A stretch of 8,694 bases of DNA from Verrucomicrobiota bacterium (GTDB lineage: Bacteria; Verrucomicrobiota; Lentisphaeria; Oligosphaerales; Oligosphaeraceae). Position numbers and translations under genes: made by a program. The notes beneath the pieces were generated by a model. It saw only the letters and a program-made list of their open reading frames with translations, was not told the DNA's origin and did not search any database. Location of the stretch: assembly GCA_022709995.1 (NCBI GenBank), contig JAKLHU010000066.1, positions 1 to 8,694 on the forward strand, in the 5' to 3' direction. Below, one piece after another: positions 1 through 6,805 of this stretch (position 1 is its first letter; every line of letters begins with the position of its first letter).

Positions 1-475
1 TTTGCAGGATGCCCTTGCCGTTGCCATGGCCATCGAGCTTCCAGCCGAGGATCTCCAGAAGGTGCCCGAGGCCGACAAGGATGCCATTGAGGAGCAGATG
101 GAAAACACCGAACGTGTCATGGTGAAATTTGTCTCGTACCTGGAAGGGAAAGGCTATTCGGCGGCGGCAAGCTACATCAACAATGCCAGACGCTCCATGT
201 TTGGCTACGTCCGGCGGTGGCTGAAATGGGGGCTGGTTTCCCACAAGGCGTCGACCATGGTGGAGCGGGTGATGCGGGAACTGGCCAGACGTCTGAAAAA
301 CATCGCCTATGGTTGGAGCGACAAGGGTGCCCAAAAGGTGGCGGGCATCATCCTGAAGCGTTTTGCGAGTGCAACGGAATGGGAAAATGAATGGAAGGAA
401 CGGATGCGTATCTTCGAAAACGTGGTGATTTCGGTCGGTAACTACAAGTGTTCATCACAAAACTTCGCACATTAA
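1..475 (+). CDS. Transposase, C-terminal part (5' end outside window)
   Basis: The reading frame is open from the left edge to a TAA stop at 473-475, so the true start lies upstream; the TTG at 2-4 is only the first possible start in view. About 157 residues are visible. The segment around residues 80-120 has an S-x-x-x-x-V-E-R-V-M-R-E-L stretch followed by RRLKN, GWSDKGA and an I-I-L-K-R-F stretch. This layout is typical of the end of the catalytic domain of DDE transposases of the MULE/IS256-like or ISLre2/ISH6-like superfamily, where the Glu of the VER motif (residue 88) would be the last catalytic acidic residue. Two catalytic Asp residues would lie outside the window. The DNA is more AT-rich than the genes to the right, which fits a mobile origin. 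I cannot assign the exact IS family, and no terminal inverted repeat pair can be judged because the left end is missing. Confidence 0.6.
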   Translation, partial: LQDALAVAMAIELPAEDLQKVPEADKDAIEEQMENTERVMVKFVSYLEGKGYSAAASYINNARRSMFGYVRRWLKWGLVSHKASTMVERVMRELARRLKNIAYGWSDKGAQKVAGIILKRFASATEWENEWKERMRIFENVVISVGNYKCSSQNFAH

Positions 476-620
476 CTAAAATCAAGTCGAGGAAAACAAA
501 ATAGTAGGGCTGTCAAAAAGAAAACTCGTTACGGGCGGAAACGCCCTGGAAGCGTTACTGTCGTATGTGATTGGACGATGGAAGTAATTGAACGACGATC
601 TTGTGTCTAAGTGAAGAGTA
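476..620. other. AT-rich intergenic stretch after the transposase, with one small hairpin
   Basis: No gene is visible here. The composition is AT-rich and unlike the strongly GC-rich DNA after position 740, so it probably belongs to the same incoming segment as the transposase. A perfect 5-bp stem with a GAAA tetraloop (GGGCG-GAAA-CGCCC) lies at 533-546. It has no following T-run, so it is not a standard intrinsic terminator. The right end of the insertion element may lie here, but without the left end it cannot be placed. Confidence 0.4.
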
Positions 621-740
621 TTGGTCCCATACGTCCTATTTCACCGTCCTATAGGTCCCATAGGTTCCATTCGTCCTATTTCGCCGTCCTATAGGTCCCA
701 TAGGTCCCATTCGTCCTATTTCGCCGTCCTATAGGTCCAT
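621..740. repeat. 40-bp tandem repeat built from GTCCYAT heptamers
   Basis: Two full 40-bp units (632-671 and 672-711) and one partial unit (712-740) are nearly identical, preceded by a partial unit from 621. Each unit contains four heptamers of the form GTCCTAT or GTCCCAT. Heptamer starts fall at 624, 633, 646, 655, 664, 673, 686, 695, 704, 713, 726 and 735, so the spacing repeats as 9, 9, 9, 13 bases. The copy at 664 has one substitution and the copy at 735 lacks one base. There are no variable spacers, so this is not a CRISPR array. On the other strand the motif reads ATRGGAC, like short intergenic repeats I associate with Lentisphaerota-type genomes (recollection, not checked). Confidence 0.9.
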
Positions 741-743
741 GGC

Positions 744-913
744 GGTCGCGGCCTACTTCACGCCACCCACGCCAGTCCCGTGCGGCCGGACAGGGTTTTG
801 GTCGCGGCCGGCGGCTGCGACCTGCTTCCAGGCCAATCCCGTGCGGCCGGACAGGGTTTTGCTCGCGAGGGCAGATCGCGGCCGACGCACGTCACCCACG
901 AGGTCTGCTTCCG
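744..913. repeat. GC-rich direct repeat family, two copies plus a decayed third
   Basis: Copy A (744-799) and copy B (800-860) abut. Both begin with GGTCGCGGCC and end with a 24-bp block that is identical in both (776-799 and 837-860), starting TCCCGTGCGG and ending CAGGGTTTT. The middles differ, but pieces recur: the CACCCACG motif of copy A (around 765-772) reappears at 893-900, and the CTGCTTCC motif of copy B (822-829) reappears at 905-912, indicating a degraded third copy from 861. The 24-bp end block can form an imperfect stem followed by four T residues on the plus strand, but no plus-strand gene reads into it closely. The decayed copy overlaps the 3' end of the minus-strand glycosyltransferase gene, whose stop codon is at 892-894. 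Confidence 0.8.
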
Positions 914-2757
914 CCCCTGCCGCCAGCCACCGCCTGCTCAAACAACCGGCCTCTGACCTCGATTGATTTTCTGGCGTTGAAACGATAATCCATATGCTGG
1001 CGGGCGCTTTTGCGCCGGCGCTCCCGTTCATCCGGCTGGGAGGCCATTTCCAAAATCGCTGCCGCCAGATTTTCCGGTGTCAGGTCGATCACGGGCCAGC
1101 CGGTTTCCGCGGACAGGACTTCCGGCAGGCTGCCGGCCTGGCTGCCGACGACGGGCAGACCTGTCGCCATGGCTTCGGTCACGACATTGGGAATGCCATC
1201 GCGGTCGCCGTTCGCATCAATGACGCTGGGGACGCAGAGGCAGGAAGACTGCCGCAGACACTCTTTCACGGCCTCCTGGTCGAGGACGCCTTTCCAGTGA
1301 ATGCGCTTGGACAGCCCGTCGCGCTCGGCCTGGCGGCGCAAAGCGGGCCCCAGCGGTCCATCGCCGATGATGGTCAGCTGCACGGCCTGCAAATCCGTGT
1401 TTGCGATCAGACTCAAGGCCTTCAGCAAAATATGCACGCCCTTCTTCGGCACCAGGCGGCCGACGAACAGCAGTCTCAAGCAAGGCTCGCACTCCACGCG
1501 CTCCACATAGGGCCATTGTTTCAATTCCAGACCGTGATGAATCACATGCAACCGATCGGCAGCCCAGGGGCAGCGGCGGCGGAAAGCCTCGGCTGCCGCC
1601 TCGTTGCACACGGTGATAAAGCTCGCCTCGCCAAACAGCCGCCGCGGTGGATACTTGCAAGCATGGATGTCAAACGCATGGATGCCGATGCTGAACGAAC
1701 AGCCCAGCTGCCGGGCCGCCTCCACCCCAAGCAACGCCGCCAGATCGGCGAATTCCGCGTGAATGTGACCGATGCGCTTGTCCCGGCATTCCGCCAAGAT
1801 GCCCTGCAGAAGGTTCCGATGGCTGCGCAACGACCACTGCGCGCGCAGCCATTTGGGTAGCAGGCGAGCCAAGACCGACCGAATCCCGGTCCCCGAGCCG
1901 CTCCGCGCGGCGATGCCACGGGGTGCCGGCGCTGAGGACAGCACCCGCACCAATGGCCAATCCGGCTTCAACGCCGTGTCGCCGGAATACAGCGCCACGG
2001 CGTGAATCGGCAAATTGCGGCGCTGCAGCAGCCGCAGGTCCAAACGCAGAAACGTCTCGCTCCAAAGTGGATATGCCGTCAGCAAATACAATATGCCGTC
2101 GCCGTCGCAAGCCGGGGCATGGCCTTGGCGCCAAACCTGGCGGGCAAGACTGGCGACTGGCCAAAGCAAAATCACGAAAACCGTCAAAGAAGCCAGCGCG
2201 ATGGCCAGGGCCATCCGCCACGGCCCTTGCTCCAAGCCGCAGCAATTATAGCGGGCGACCAAATGCAAAGGCCGCTCGGCCAGCGCGGCCAGAGGCGACG
2301 CCAAGCGAGCGGTCAAGGTGTAATCACCCAACGGCAGGGTCGGGTTGATAGACCCGACCGGCAGCCATTTCACGTCCTCGGCATGAATGATTTCGGCCCG
2401 GAATTCCACCCCCAAATCGCCTTCCTGCACGATGTCATCGCCTTGGCGCAGCGTCAGGGAGCCGAACGCGCCGCCAAGGGCCTGGTAGGCATCCTCGTGC
2501 GTATCCATAGCCAACGGCAGGTCTGCGGGCGCTTGCAGATACAAGGTCACGCCATGAGCCAGTCGCGAACTCTGAAGATATGGCGCCGTCACCTCCCCCG
2601 CGACTCCGGAAGCAACCACCAGCTGGCAGGGCGTCGCCGTCAGCGTGGCCTCATACTGCCGACGAGCCTGACGATACTGCCGGCAATAGACAATGCCGAT
2701 TGCCAAGGCCGCCGCCGCCAGCAGCGACACCACCACCAAGCCGAGAATCGCTCGCAT
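892..2757 (-). CDS. Membrane-anchored GT4-family glycosyltransferase with an N-terminal extra domain
   Basis: The 621-residue product has two parts. The C-terminal part (about 222-605) is a GT4 glycosyltransferase most like the WcaL/colanic-acid group: a Y-P-x-x-S-E-T-F motif (229-236), HIHAEFADLAALL (331-343), a G-I-H-A-F-D-I-H segment (358-365), VIHHGLEL (405-412), GRLVPKKG (433-440), GDGPLG (465-470), and the PSVIDANGDRDGIP...TEAMATGLPVV region (510-537) holding the family's acidic donor-binding motif. Such enzymes transfer sugar from a nucleotide sugar in the cytosol, usually to lipid-linked or cell-envelope glycans. The N-terminal part has a hydrophobic helix (4-24), a beta-rich stretch (about 40-170) with Cys at 44, 172 and 173, and a second hydrophobic helix (about 182-205). 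I do not recognise this domain. The ATG at 2755-2757 follows an AGGAG site at five bases. The last residues (about 610-621, Gly/Arg-rich) lie next to or within repeat-derived DNA. Donor and acceptor are unknown. Confidence 0.88.
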   Translation of the reverse strand: MRAILGLVVVSLLAAAALAIGIVYCRQYRQARRQYEATLTATPCQLVVASGVAGEVTAPYLQSSRLAHGVTLYLQAPADLPLAMDTHEDAYQALGGAFGSLTLRQGDDIVQEGDLGVEFRAEIIHAEDVKWLPVGSINPTLPLGDYTLTARLASPLAALAERPLHLVARYNCCGLEQGPWRMALAIALASLTVFVILLWPVASLARQVWRQGHAPACDGDGILYLLTAYPLWSETFLRLDLRLLQRRNLPIHAVALYSGDTALKPDWPLVRVLSSAPAPRGIAARSGSGTGIRSVLARLLPKWLRAQWSLRSHRNLLQGILAECRDKRIGHIHAEFADLAALLGVEAARQLGCSFSIGIHAFDIHACKYPPRRLFGEASFITVCNEAAAEAFRRRCPWAADRLHVIHHGLELKQWPYVERVECEPCLRLLFVGRLVPKKGVHILLKALSLIANTDLQAVQLTIIGDGPLGPALRRQAERDGLSKRIHWKGVLDQEAVKECLRQSSCLCVPSVIDANGDRDGIPNVVTEAMATGLPVVGSQAGSLPEVLSAETGWPVIDLTPENLAAAILEMASQPDERERRRKSARQHMDYRFNARKSIEVRGRLFEQAVAGGRGGSRPRG

Positions 2758-2762
2758 CGTGA

Positions 2763-2767
2763 CTCCT
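2763..2767 (-). promoter_or_regulatory. Ribosome binding site of the glycosyltransferase gene
   Basis: Read on the minus strand this is AGGAG, five bases before the ATG at 2755-2757. It supports the start that includes the N-terminal hydrophobic helix, and so supports the extra domain being part of the protein. Confidence 0.7.
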
Positions 2768-2835
2768 GCCGAATTGGTTTTCCGCCCGGAAGGGCACTGT
2801 GGTTGAAATCACGGCAACCGGCGGTTGAACTGGCC

Positions 2836-2863
2836 GACGCCGGAACGACGCCGGAACGACGCC
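2836..2863. repeat. 11-bp tandem repeat
   Basis: Two exact copies of GACGCCGGAAC (2836-2846 and 2847-2857) are followed by the first six bases of a third. The repeat sits in the gap between ahcY and the glycosyltransferase gene and looks like simple slippage. Confidence 0.85.
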
Positions 2864-2891
2864 AACGCGGCCGGGGCCGGCGCGGCCGGGC

Positions 2892-4307
2892 TCAATACCG
2901 ATAGTGTTCGGGCTTGTAGGGTCCGCCAACCGGAACGCCGATGTAGTCCGCCTGTTTGGCCGTCAACCGGGTCAGCCGCACCCCCAGTTTGTCCAGATGC
3001 AGCCGGGCGACTTCTTCGTCCAAGGCCTTGTCCAAGCGATAGACGCCGACCGGCAGGTCTTCGGCCGCGAGCTTGAGCTGAGCCAGGACCTGGTTGGTGA
3101 ACGAGCAGCTCATGACAAAGCTGGGATGGCCGGTCGCGCAGCCGAGGTTGACCAGCCGGCCGTCGGCCAGCAAGATGACGCGGTGGCCGTCTGGATAGAC
3201 ATATTCGTCGACCTGGGGCTTGATGCCGACATGCCGGACGCCCGGCGTTGCCTTCAGGGCCGACACCTGGATTTCATTGTCAAAATGGCCGATGTTGCAG
3301 ATGATGGCGCGATCTTTCATGGCGGCCATGTGCGCACCGGTGATGATGTCGCAGTTGCCGGTGCAGGTGACAAAGATGTCGCCCTGGCCGACCACGTCAT
3401 CGAGCCGCACCACTTCCAGCCCGGCCATGGCCGCCTGCAGGGCGCAGATCGGATCGACTTCCGTCACCAGCACCCGGGCGCCCAGACCGCGCAGTGATTC
3501 GACACAGCCCTTGCCGACATCGCCATAGCCGCAGACGACGCAGACCTTGCCCGCGATCATGACGTCCGTCGCCCGCTTGATGCCGTCCACCAACGATTCC
3601 CGGCAGCCGTACAGATTGTCGAATTTCGATTTGGTCACCGAGTCGTTGACATTGATGGCTGGGGTCAGCAACCGGCGGGCGGCATGGCGTTGATAGAGGC
3701 GGTGGACGCCGGTCGTGGTCTCTTCGCTGACGCCGCGCCAGTCGGCCACGGCGGCGTGCCACTTGCCCGGTTCGGCGGCCAGGATACGCCGCAGGCAGGC
3801 CGCCAGCTCCCTTTCGTCCTCCGAAGCGTCCGGGGCCGCCTGCAGGCAGGCGGGGTTGTTTTCGGCCTCGTATCCCCAATGCATCATCAAGGTGGCGTCG
3901 CCGCCGTCATCGACGATCAGTTCGGGTCCCTTGCCGCCGGGGAAGCTCAAGGCGAGGCGGGTGCATTCCCAGTATTCCGCCAGCGTCTCGCCCTTCCAGG
4001 CGAACACCGGCACTCCGGCGGCGGCCACCGCCGCGGCCGCCGAATCGCGGGTGGAGTAAATGTTGCACGAGCACCAGCGCACCTCGGCGCCCAGCGCCTT
4101 GAACGTCTCGATCAGAACGGCGGTCTCGGTCGTCATGTGCAGGCTGCCCATCAGGCGACGGCCGCGCAGAGGCTGCAGCGGGCCGTATTTCTCCCGCACC
4201 GCCATCAGCCCCGGCATCTCCTTTTCGGCCAAGTCTATTTCCTTGCGGCCGAGTTCCGCCAAGGATGGATCCGCAATCCAACAGAAATCCGTTTTGCCTA
4301 TCGTCAT
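2892..4307 (-). CDS. ahcY: S-adenosylhomocysteine hydrolase (adenosylhomocysteinase)
   Basis: This cytosolic NAD-dependent enzyme reversibly splits S-adenosylhomocysteine into adenosine and L-homocysteine, relieving product inhibition of methyltransferases. The 471-residue protein is full length for the bacterial type. Visible marks are GSLHMT (54-59, with the conserved His57), DDGGD (133-137), EETTTGVH (195-202), [20 protein letters not shown] (219-238, including Lys226, Asp230, Asn231 and Cys235, which match the catalytic set of the family), the NAD-binding GYGDVGKG (260-267), CNIGHFDNE (337-345), the [20 protein letters not shown] segment (380-399) and the classic C-terminal YKPEHYRY. The roughly 40-residue insertion typical of bacterial enzymes is present (about 145-190). 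The reading frame is open up to 4400, but the family's N-terminus aligns with the ATG at 4305-4307, which has an AGGGGA site just upstream. It starts 35 bases after the kinase gene stop, so the two are almost certainly cotranscribed. No key residue is missing. Confidence 0.98.
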   Translation of the reverse strand: MTIGKTDFCWIADPSLAELGRKEIDLAEKEMPGLMAVREKYGPLQPLRGRRLMGSLHMTTETAVLIETFKALGAEVRWCSCNIYSTRDSAAAAVAAAGVPVFAWKGETLAEYWECTRLALSFPGGKGPELIVDDGGDATLMMHWGYEAENNPACLQAAPDASEDERELAACLRRILAAEPGKWHAAVADWRGVSEETTTGVHRLYQRHAARRLLTPAINVNDSVTKSKFDNLYGCRESLVDGIKRATDVMIAGKVCVVCGYGDVGKGCVESLRGLGARVLVTEVDPICALQAAMAGLEVVRLDDVVGQGDIFVTCTGNCDIITGAHMAAMKDRAIICNIGHFDNEIQVSALKATPGVRHVGIKPQVDEYVYPDGHRVILLADGRLVNLGCATGHPSFVMSCSFTNQVLAQLKLAAEDLPVGVYRLDKALDEEVARLHLDKLGVRLTRLTAKQADYIGVPVGGPYKPEHYRY

Positions 4308-4311
4308 GTTT

Positions 4312-4317
4312 TCCCCT
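4312..4317 (-). promoter_or_regulatory. Ribosome binding site that fixes the ahcY start
   Basis: On the minus strand this reads AGGGGA, followed by AAAC and the ATG at 4305-4307. It favours this ATG over the longer in-frame start at 4400, which would lie inside the upstream kinase gene. Confidence 0.7.
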
Positions 4318-4342
4318 TTGGTTGCCGATGCCATTTCGGCCG

Positions 4343-5380
4343 TCATCGCGCCGACGCCGACTGGGCCCATTGCCGACATTGTTCCCGCAGGCGGGTCCAC
4401 GTCGCGGCTGGAATAACCGCGCCAGTCACCTGCACCACCTCGGAAGCCACCAGGGCGCCCAATTCCGCCGCCGGACGCAGCGGCCAGCCATTCAGCCAGC
4501 CATACAGGAATCCCGCCGCCCAGAGGTCGCCGGCCCCGGTGGTGTCAACCGCCTGGACGACCTTGGCCTCAACGTGCACCGCTCCTTCGCCGCGCTTCTG
4601 CAGCCACGCTCCCTGCCGCCCGACCTTCACCACCGCCAGCGGGCACAGCTCCGAAAGAGCCGCCAATCCCGCCCGCGGATCGTCCACCCCCGCAAACATC
4701 TCGGCCTCCAGTTCATTGGCGAACACGGCATCGACGTAATGGCGCAGGAGGTCCGGCAGGATATCGCGCGCCGCCCGCACGATTTCCGGCGCCGCCAGGT
4801 CCAGGCAAACTTTCAAGTTGGCCGCCTTGGCCAGTTCGAGCGCCTTCCGCATCAGTTGCCGGTTGAACAACGCGTAACCCTCGATGTACAGGCAGTCCTG
4901 GCCGGTGAAGTCAGCCGGGGCCAGCTCTTCCGGGGCGAGAGTGTTGGCCGCACCCATGCAGGTGCGCATCGTCCGTTCCGAATCCGGCGTGATCATGGAC
5001 AGGCAACGGCCGGTCGCGTGCCGGGGGTCGCGCTTGAACAGCGCCGTTGACACGCCGCTCTGCGCCAGGCTCTGACGATAGAATTCGCCGGCCTGGTCAT
5101 TGCCGATCTTCGCCAGCATGGACGCCCGGCCGCCCAGCTGCGCATAGCCGACGATGGTGTTCGCGGCGGCCCCGCCCGGGACCTGCACCGGGGACTGGGG
5201 CAGACCGGCCAGGATGACGCTCATCTCGCTGTCCTGCACCAGTTCGGTCCCGCCTTTCAGACCGGGTATCGACCGCCGCAGAAAATCATCTTCGACATGG
5301 ACCAGCAAATCGACCAAAGCGGATCCAAACCCCAGCAAGGACCGGCCGCCGACGCTGCTATGATATTCTGATTCTCGCAT
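4343..5380 (-). CDS. PfkB-family sugar kinase, probable adenosine kinase
   Basis: The 345-residue protein is a ribokinase-like (PfkB) enzyme, predicted to phosphorylate adenosine to AMP with ATP in the cytosol. The N-terminal strand [17 protein letters not shown] (15-31) is followed by the substrate-binding [16 protein letters not shown] (69-84), [11 protein letters not shown] (91-101), IEGYALF (166-172), ANELEAEMF (221-229), and the second PfkB signature [16 protein letters not shown] (279-294), where Asp285 is the expected catalytic base. The long N-terminus and the GGxAANT motif resemble bacterial adenosine kinases of the type seen in Bacteroidota. Specificity cannot be proved from motifs alone, but the gene sits directly between metK and ahcY, and AhcY releases adenosine, so adenosine is by far the most sensible substrate. 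The ATG at 5378-5380 is chosen over the longer open frame to 5473 because the fold starts just after it and an AGAAGG site lies five bases upstream. Ribokinase or another nucleoside kinase is the alternative. Confidence 0.9.
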   Translation of the reverse strand: MRESEYHSSVGGRSLLGFGSALVDLLVHVEDDFLRRSIPGLKGGTELVQDSEMSVILAGLPQSPVQVPGGAAANTIVGYAQLGGRASMLAKIGNDQAGEFYRQSLAQSGVSTALFKRDPRHATGRCLSMITPDSERTMRTCMGAANTLAPEELAPADFTGQDCLYIEGYALFNRQLMRKALELAKAANLKVCLDLAAPEIVRAARDILPDLLRHYVDAVFANELEAEMFAGVDDPRAGLAALSELCPLAVVKVGRQGAWLQKRGEGAVHVEAKVVQAVDTTGAGDLWAAGFLYGWLNGWPLRPAAELGALVASEVVQVTGAVIPAATWTRLREQCRQWAQSASAR

Positions 5381-5385
5381 AAACG

Positions 5386-5391
5386 CCTTCT
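5386..5391 (-). promoter_or_regulatory. Ribosome binding site that fixes the kinase start
   Basis: On the minus strand this reads AGAAGG, five bases before the ATG at 5378-5380. It lies 8 bases downstream (minus strand) of a GC-rich segment, 5399-5405, that can join the hairpin system of the metK-kinase gap. Confidence 0.65.
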
Positions 5392-5398
5392 TTTGAGT

Positions 5399-5505
5399 GC
5401 TGCCGCCACGATGAAACCGGCAGCGGCGAACATCATGCCGCCGCTGCCGCCATCGTCCCCATCCCGTATGCACGAGTCCACGGCGCCCTCACCGCCGCTG
5501 CCGCC
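5399..5505 (-). promoter_or_regulatory. Competing GC-rich hairpin arms between metK and the kinase gene
   Basis: A perfect 11-bp inverted repeat with a 10-base loop lies at 5418-5428 and 5439-5449 (arms CGGCAGCGGCG and CGCCGCTGCCG on the plus strand). The 5439-5449 arm has an identical second copy at 5493-5503, part of a 14-bp direct repeat (5438-5451 and 5492-5505), so the shared arm could pair with either. A third related segment at 5399-5405 can pair with 5418-5424 over 7 bp. No U-run follows any stem, so a plain intrinsic terminator is not supported. The gap also holds a direct repeat of CACGGCGCC (5479-5487 and 5520-5528). The function is unknown; the arms are seen, the switching is inference. 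Confidence 0.45.
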
Positions 5506-5533
5506 GCCGGCAACTGTCCCACGGCGCCGGCCG

Positions 5534-6805
5534 TCAGGCTTTCTTGCCTTGGCCTGACGCCTTGGCGGTTTTGCCGGCCTTGGCGGTTTTGCCGGCCTTG
5601 GCGTTCTTGCCGTTCAGATATTCGCTGATGGCGGCCGGCAGGGCCTGGGCCTTGTCCGTCTTCTCCCAGGGGAAGCAAGAACGGCCGAAATGGCCGTAGG
5701 CGGCGGTCTGCCGATACGACCAGCCGGACGGATGCTTCAAGTCCAGCGCCTTGATAATCTCAGCCGGCCGGAAATCAAACATGTCCCCATTCAGCAAAAA
5801 GTCGGCAATCACGGCATCGGCGATCTTGCCGGTGCCAAAGGTGTCGACGAACAGACTCAACGGCTTGGCCACGCCAATGGCGTAGGAAACTTGCAGTTCA
5901 CAGCGCTCCGCCAAACCGGCGGCGACGACGTTCTTGGCCACGTAGCGGGCCATGTAGGCCGCCGAGCGGTCGACCTTGGACGGGTCCTTGCCGGAGAAGG
6001 ACCCCCCGCCATGACGGCCAACGCCGCCATAGCTGTCGACGATGATCTTCCGGCCGGTCAGGCCAGTGTCGCCGTCCGGACCGCCGATGACAAAGCGCCC
6101 GGTTGGATTGATGTAGTACTTGATCTGGTCGTGCCGGAACTTCGCCGGGATGACGTCGGCGACGACCCGGCGCACGAGTTCTTCCAGCTGGCCCGGCCGC
6201 ATGTCGGGGGTGTGCTGGTGCGACACCACGATGTTCTCGATCGTCACCGGCTTGCCGTCCTCGTAGACGAAGGACACCTGACTCTTGGCGTCCGGCCGCA
6301 GAAAGCCGTATTTGACCGGGTCGGCATGGCGCAGCTCCGCCAGCTTTTCCATGATTTTATGGGCATAGAAGATCGGCGCCGGCATCAGCGCCTTGGTTTC
6401 GCTGCAGGCGTATCCATACATCATCCCCTGGTCGCCGGCACCTTGTTCGCGGGACTGGCTGGTCGCCGCCGTCACCCCGAGCGAAATGTCCTTCGACTGC
6501 TTGTGCAGGCACAGGAACACCTTGGCGTCGTCCGCCGTGAAACCGGCCGAGGCGTCGTTGTAGCCGATGTCGCGGACGACCTGCCGGGCGATCTTCTCCC
6601 ACTCGACCGTCGCCGCCGTCGTGACTTCCCCGGAAATCACAATCAGGTTGGTGGTCGCCAAAATCTCGCAGGCCACCCGGCTTTCTGAATCCTGCGCCAG
6701 GCAGGCATCAAGAATGGCATCGGAAATCTGGTCGCATACTTTGTCCGGATGGCCTTCAGATACGGATTCGGACGTTAAGACGTGACGCGTCTTGGCCAGT
6801 TTCAT
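5534..6805 (-). CDS. metK: S-adenosylmethionine synthetase with a Lys/Ala repeat tail
   Basis: This cytosolic enzyme makes S-adenosylmethionine from L-methionine and ATP, releasing phosphate and pyrophosphate. The 423-residue protein carries the standard landmarks: [12 protein letters not shown] (11-22, with His19, Asp21 and Lys22 matching active-site residues of the family), the ISGEVTT segment (57-63), signature one [12 protein letters not shown] (122-133), [20 protein letters not shown] (232-251), and signature two [16 protein letters not shown] (266-281). The conserved fold ends near residue 397. Beyond it is a tail of about 26 residues with repeated AKAGKT hexapeptides and a GKKA end, not normally present; E. 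coli MetK is 384 residues. The ATG at 6803-6805 is used because the family N-terminus begins there and GGAGGAG lies eight bases upstream; a longer frame begins with GTG at 6877 but adds unrelated residues. It is the first gene of the methyl-cycle operon, 153 bases before the kinase gene. Confidence 0.98.
   Translation of the reverse strand: MKLAKTRHVLTSESVSEGHPDKVCDQISDAILDACLAQDSESRVACEILATTNLIVISGEVTTAATVEWEKIARQVVRDIGYNDASAGFTADDAKVFLCLHKQSKDISLGVTAATSQSREQGAGDQGMMYGYACSETKALMPAPIFYAHKIMEKLAELRHADPVKYGFLRPDAKSQVSFVYEDGKPVTIENIVVSHQHTPDMRPGQLEELVRRVVADVIPAKFRHDQIKYYINPTGRFVIGGPDGDTGLTGRKIIVDSYGGVGRHGGGSFSGKDPSKVDRSAAYMARYVAKNVVAAGLAERCELQVSYAIGVAKPLSLFVDTFGTGKIADAVIADFLLNGDMFDFRPAEIIKALDLKHPSGWSYRQTAAYGHFGRSCFPWEKTDKAQALPAAISEYLNGKNAKAGKTAKAGKTAKASGQGKKA
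5562..5611. repeat. 18-bp tandem repeat inside the metK 3' end
   Basis: Two exact 18-bp copies (5562-5579 and 5580-5597; TTGGCGGTTTTGCCGGCC on the plus strand) are followed by a partly matching third (5598-5611). They encode the AKAGKT hexapeptides of the MetK tail in frame, so copy-number changes would lengthen or shorten the tail by six residues without a frameshift. Confidence 0.9.

Larger units (their letters stand above)
2758..2891. other. Intergenic region between ahcY and the glycosyltransferase gene
   Basis: There are 134 bases between the ahcY stop and the glycosyltransferase start. The part next to ahcY (about 2866-2890) is extremely rich in GGCC and CCGG blocks and could form GC hairpins on the minus strand, but no U-run follows. 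I see no convincing promoter, so cotranscription with the methyl-cycle genes is possible but not shown. Confidence 0.4.

Noticed and set aside
507..524. Transposon end beginning GGGCTGTCAAAAAG
   Set aside because: It resembles an insertion-sequence tip but points the wrong way for the right end of the element to its left, and no matching partner can be seen.
621..740. CRISPR array
   Set aside because: The 40-bp units are directly adjacent without variable spacers, and no cas gene is visible.
776..800. Intrinsic terminator on the plus strand (GC-rich stem followed by TTTT)
   Set aside because: The stem is imperfect with bulges, it is part of a repeat that recurs at 837-860, and no plus-strand gene ends nearby.
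753..1031. Minus-strand frame across the GC-rich repeats
   Set aside because: It overlaps the glycosyltransferase gene end in another frame and mainly translates the repeat units.
994..1860. Plus-strand reading frame of 288 codons
   Set aside because: It is antisense to the GT4 domain, which has clear motifs, and shows no protein-like features of its own.
3684..4739. Long plus-strand reading frame of 351 codons
   Set aside because: It runs antisense across the well-supported ahcY and kinase genes. Its product looks like GC-driven shadow translation with no recognisable motif.
5257..5481. Small minus-strand frame with a hydrophobic segment followed by KRRR, starting in the metK-kinase gap
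   Set aside because: It overlaps the kinase gene out of frame for most of its length, has no good ribosome binding site, and its composition is explained by GCC-rich repeats.
5690..6688. Plus-strand reading frame of 332 codons
   Set aside because: It is antisense to metK, whose signatures are unmistakable.
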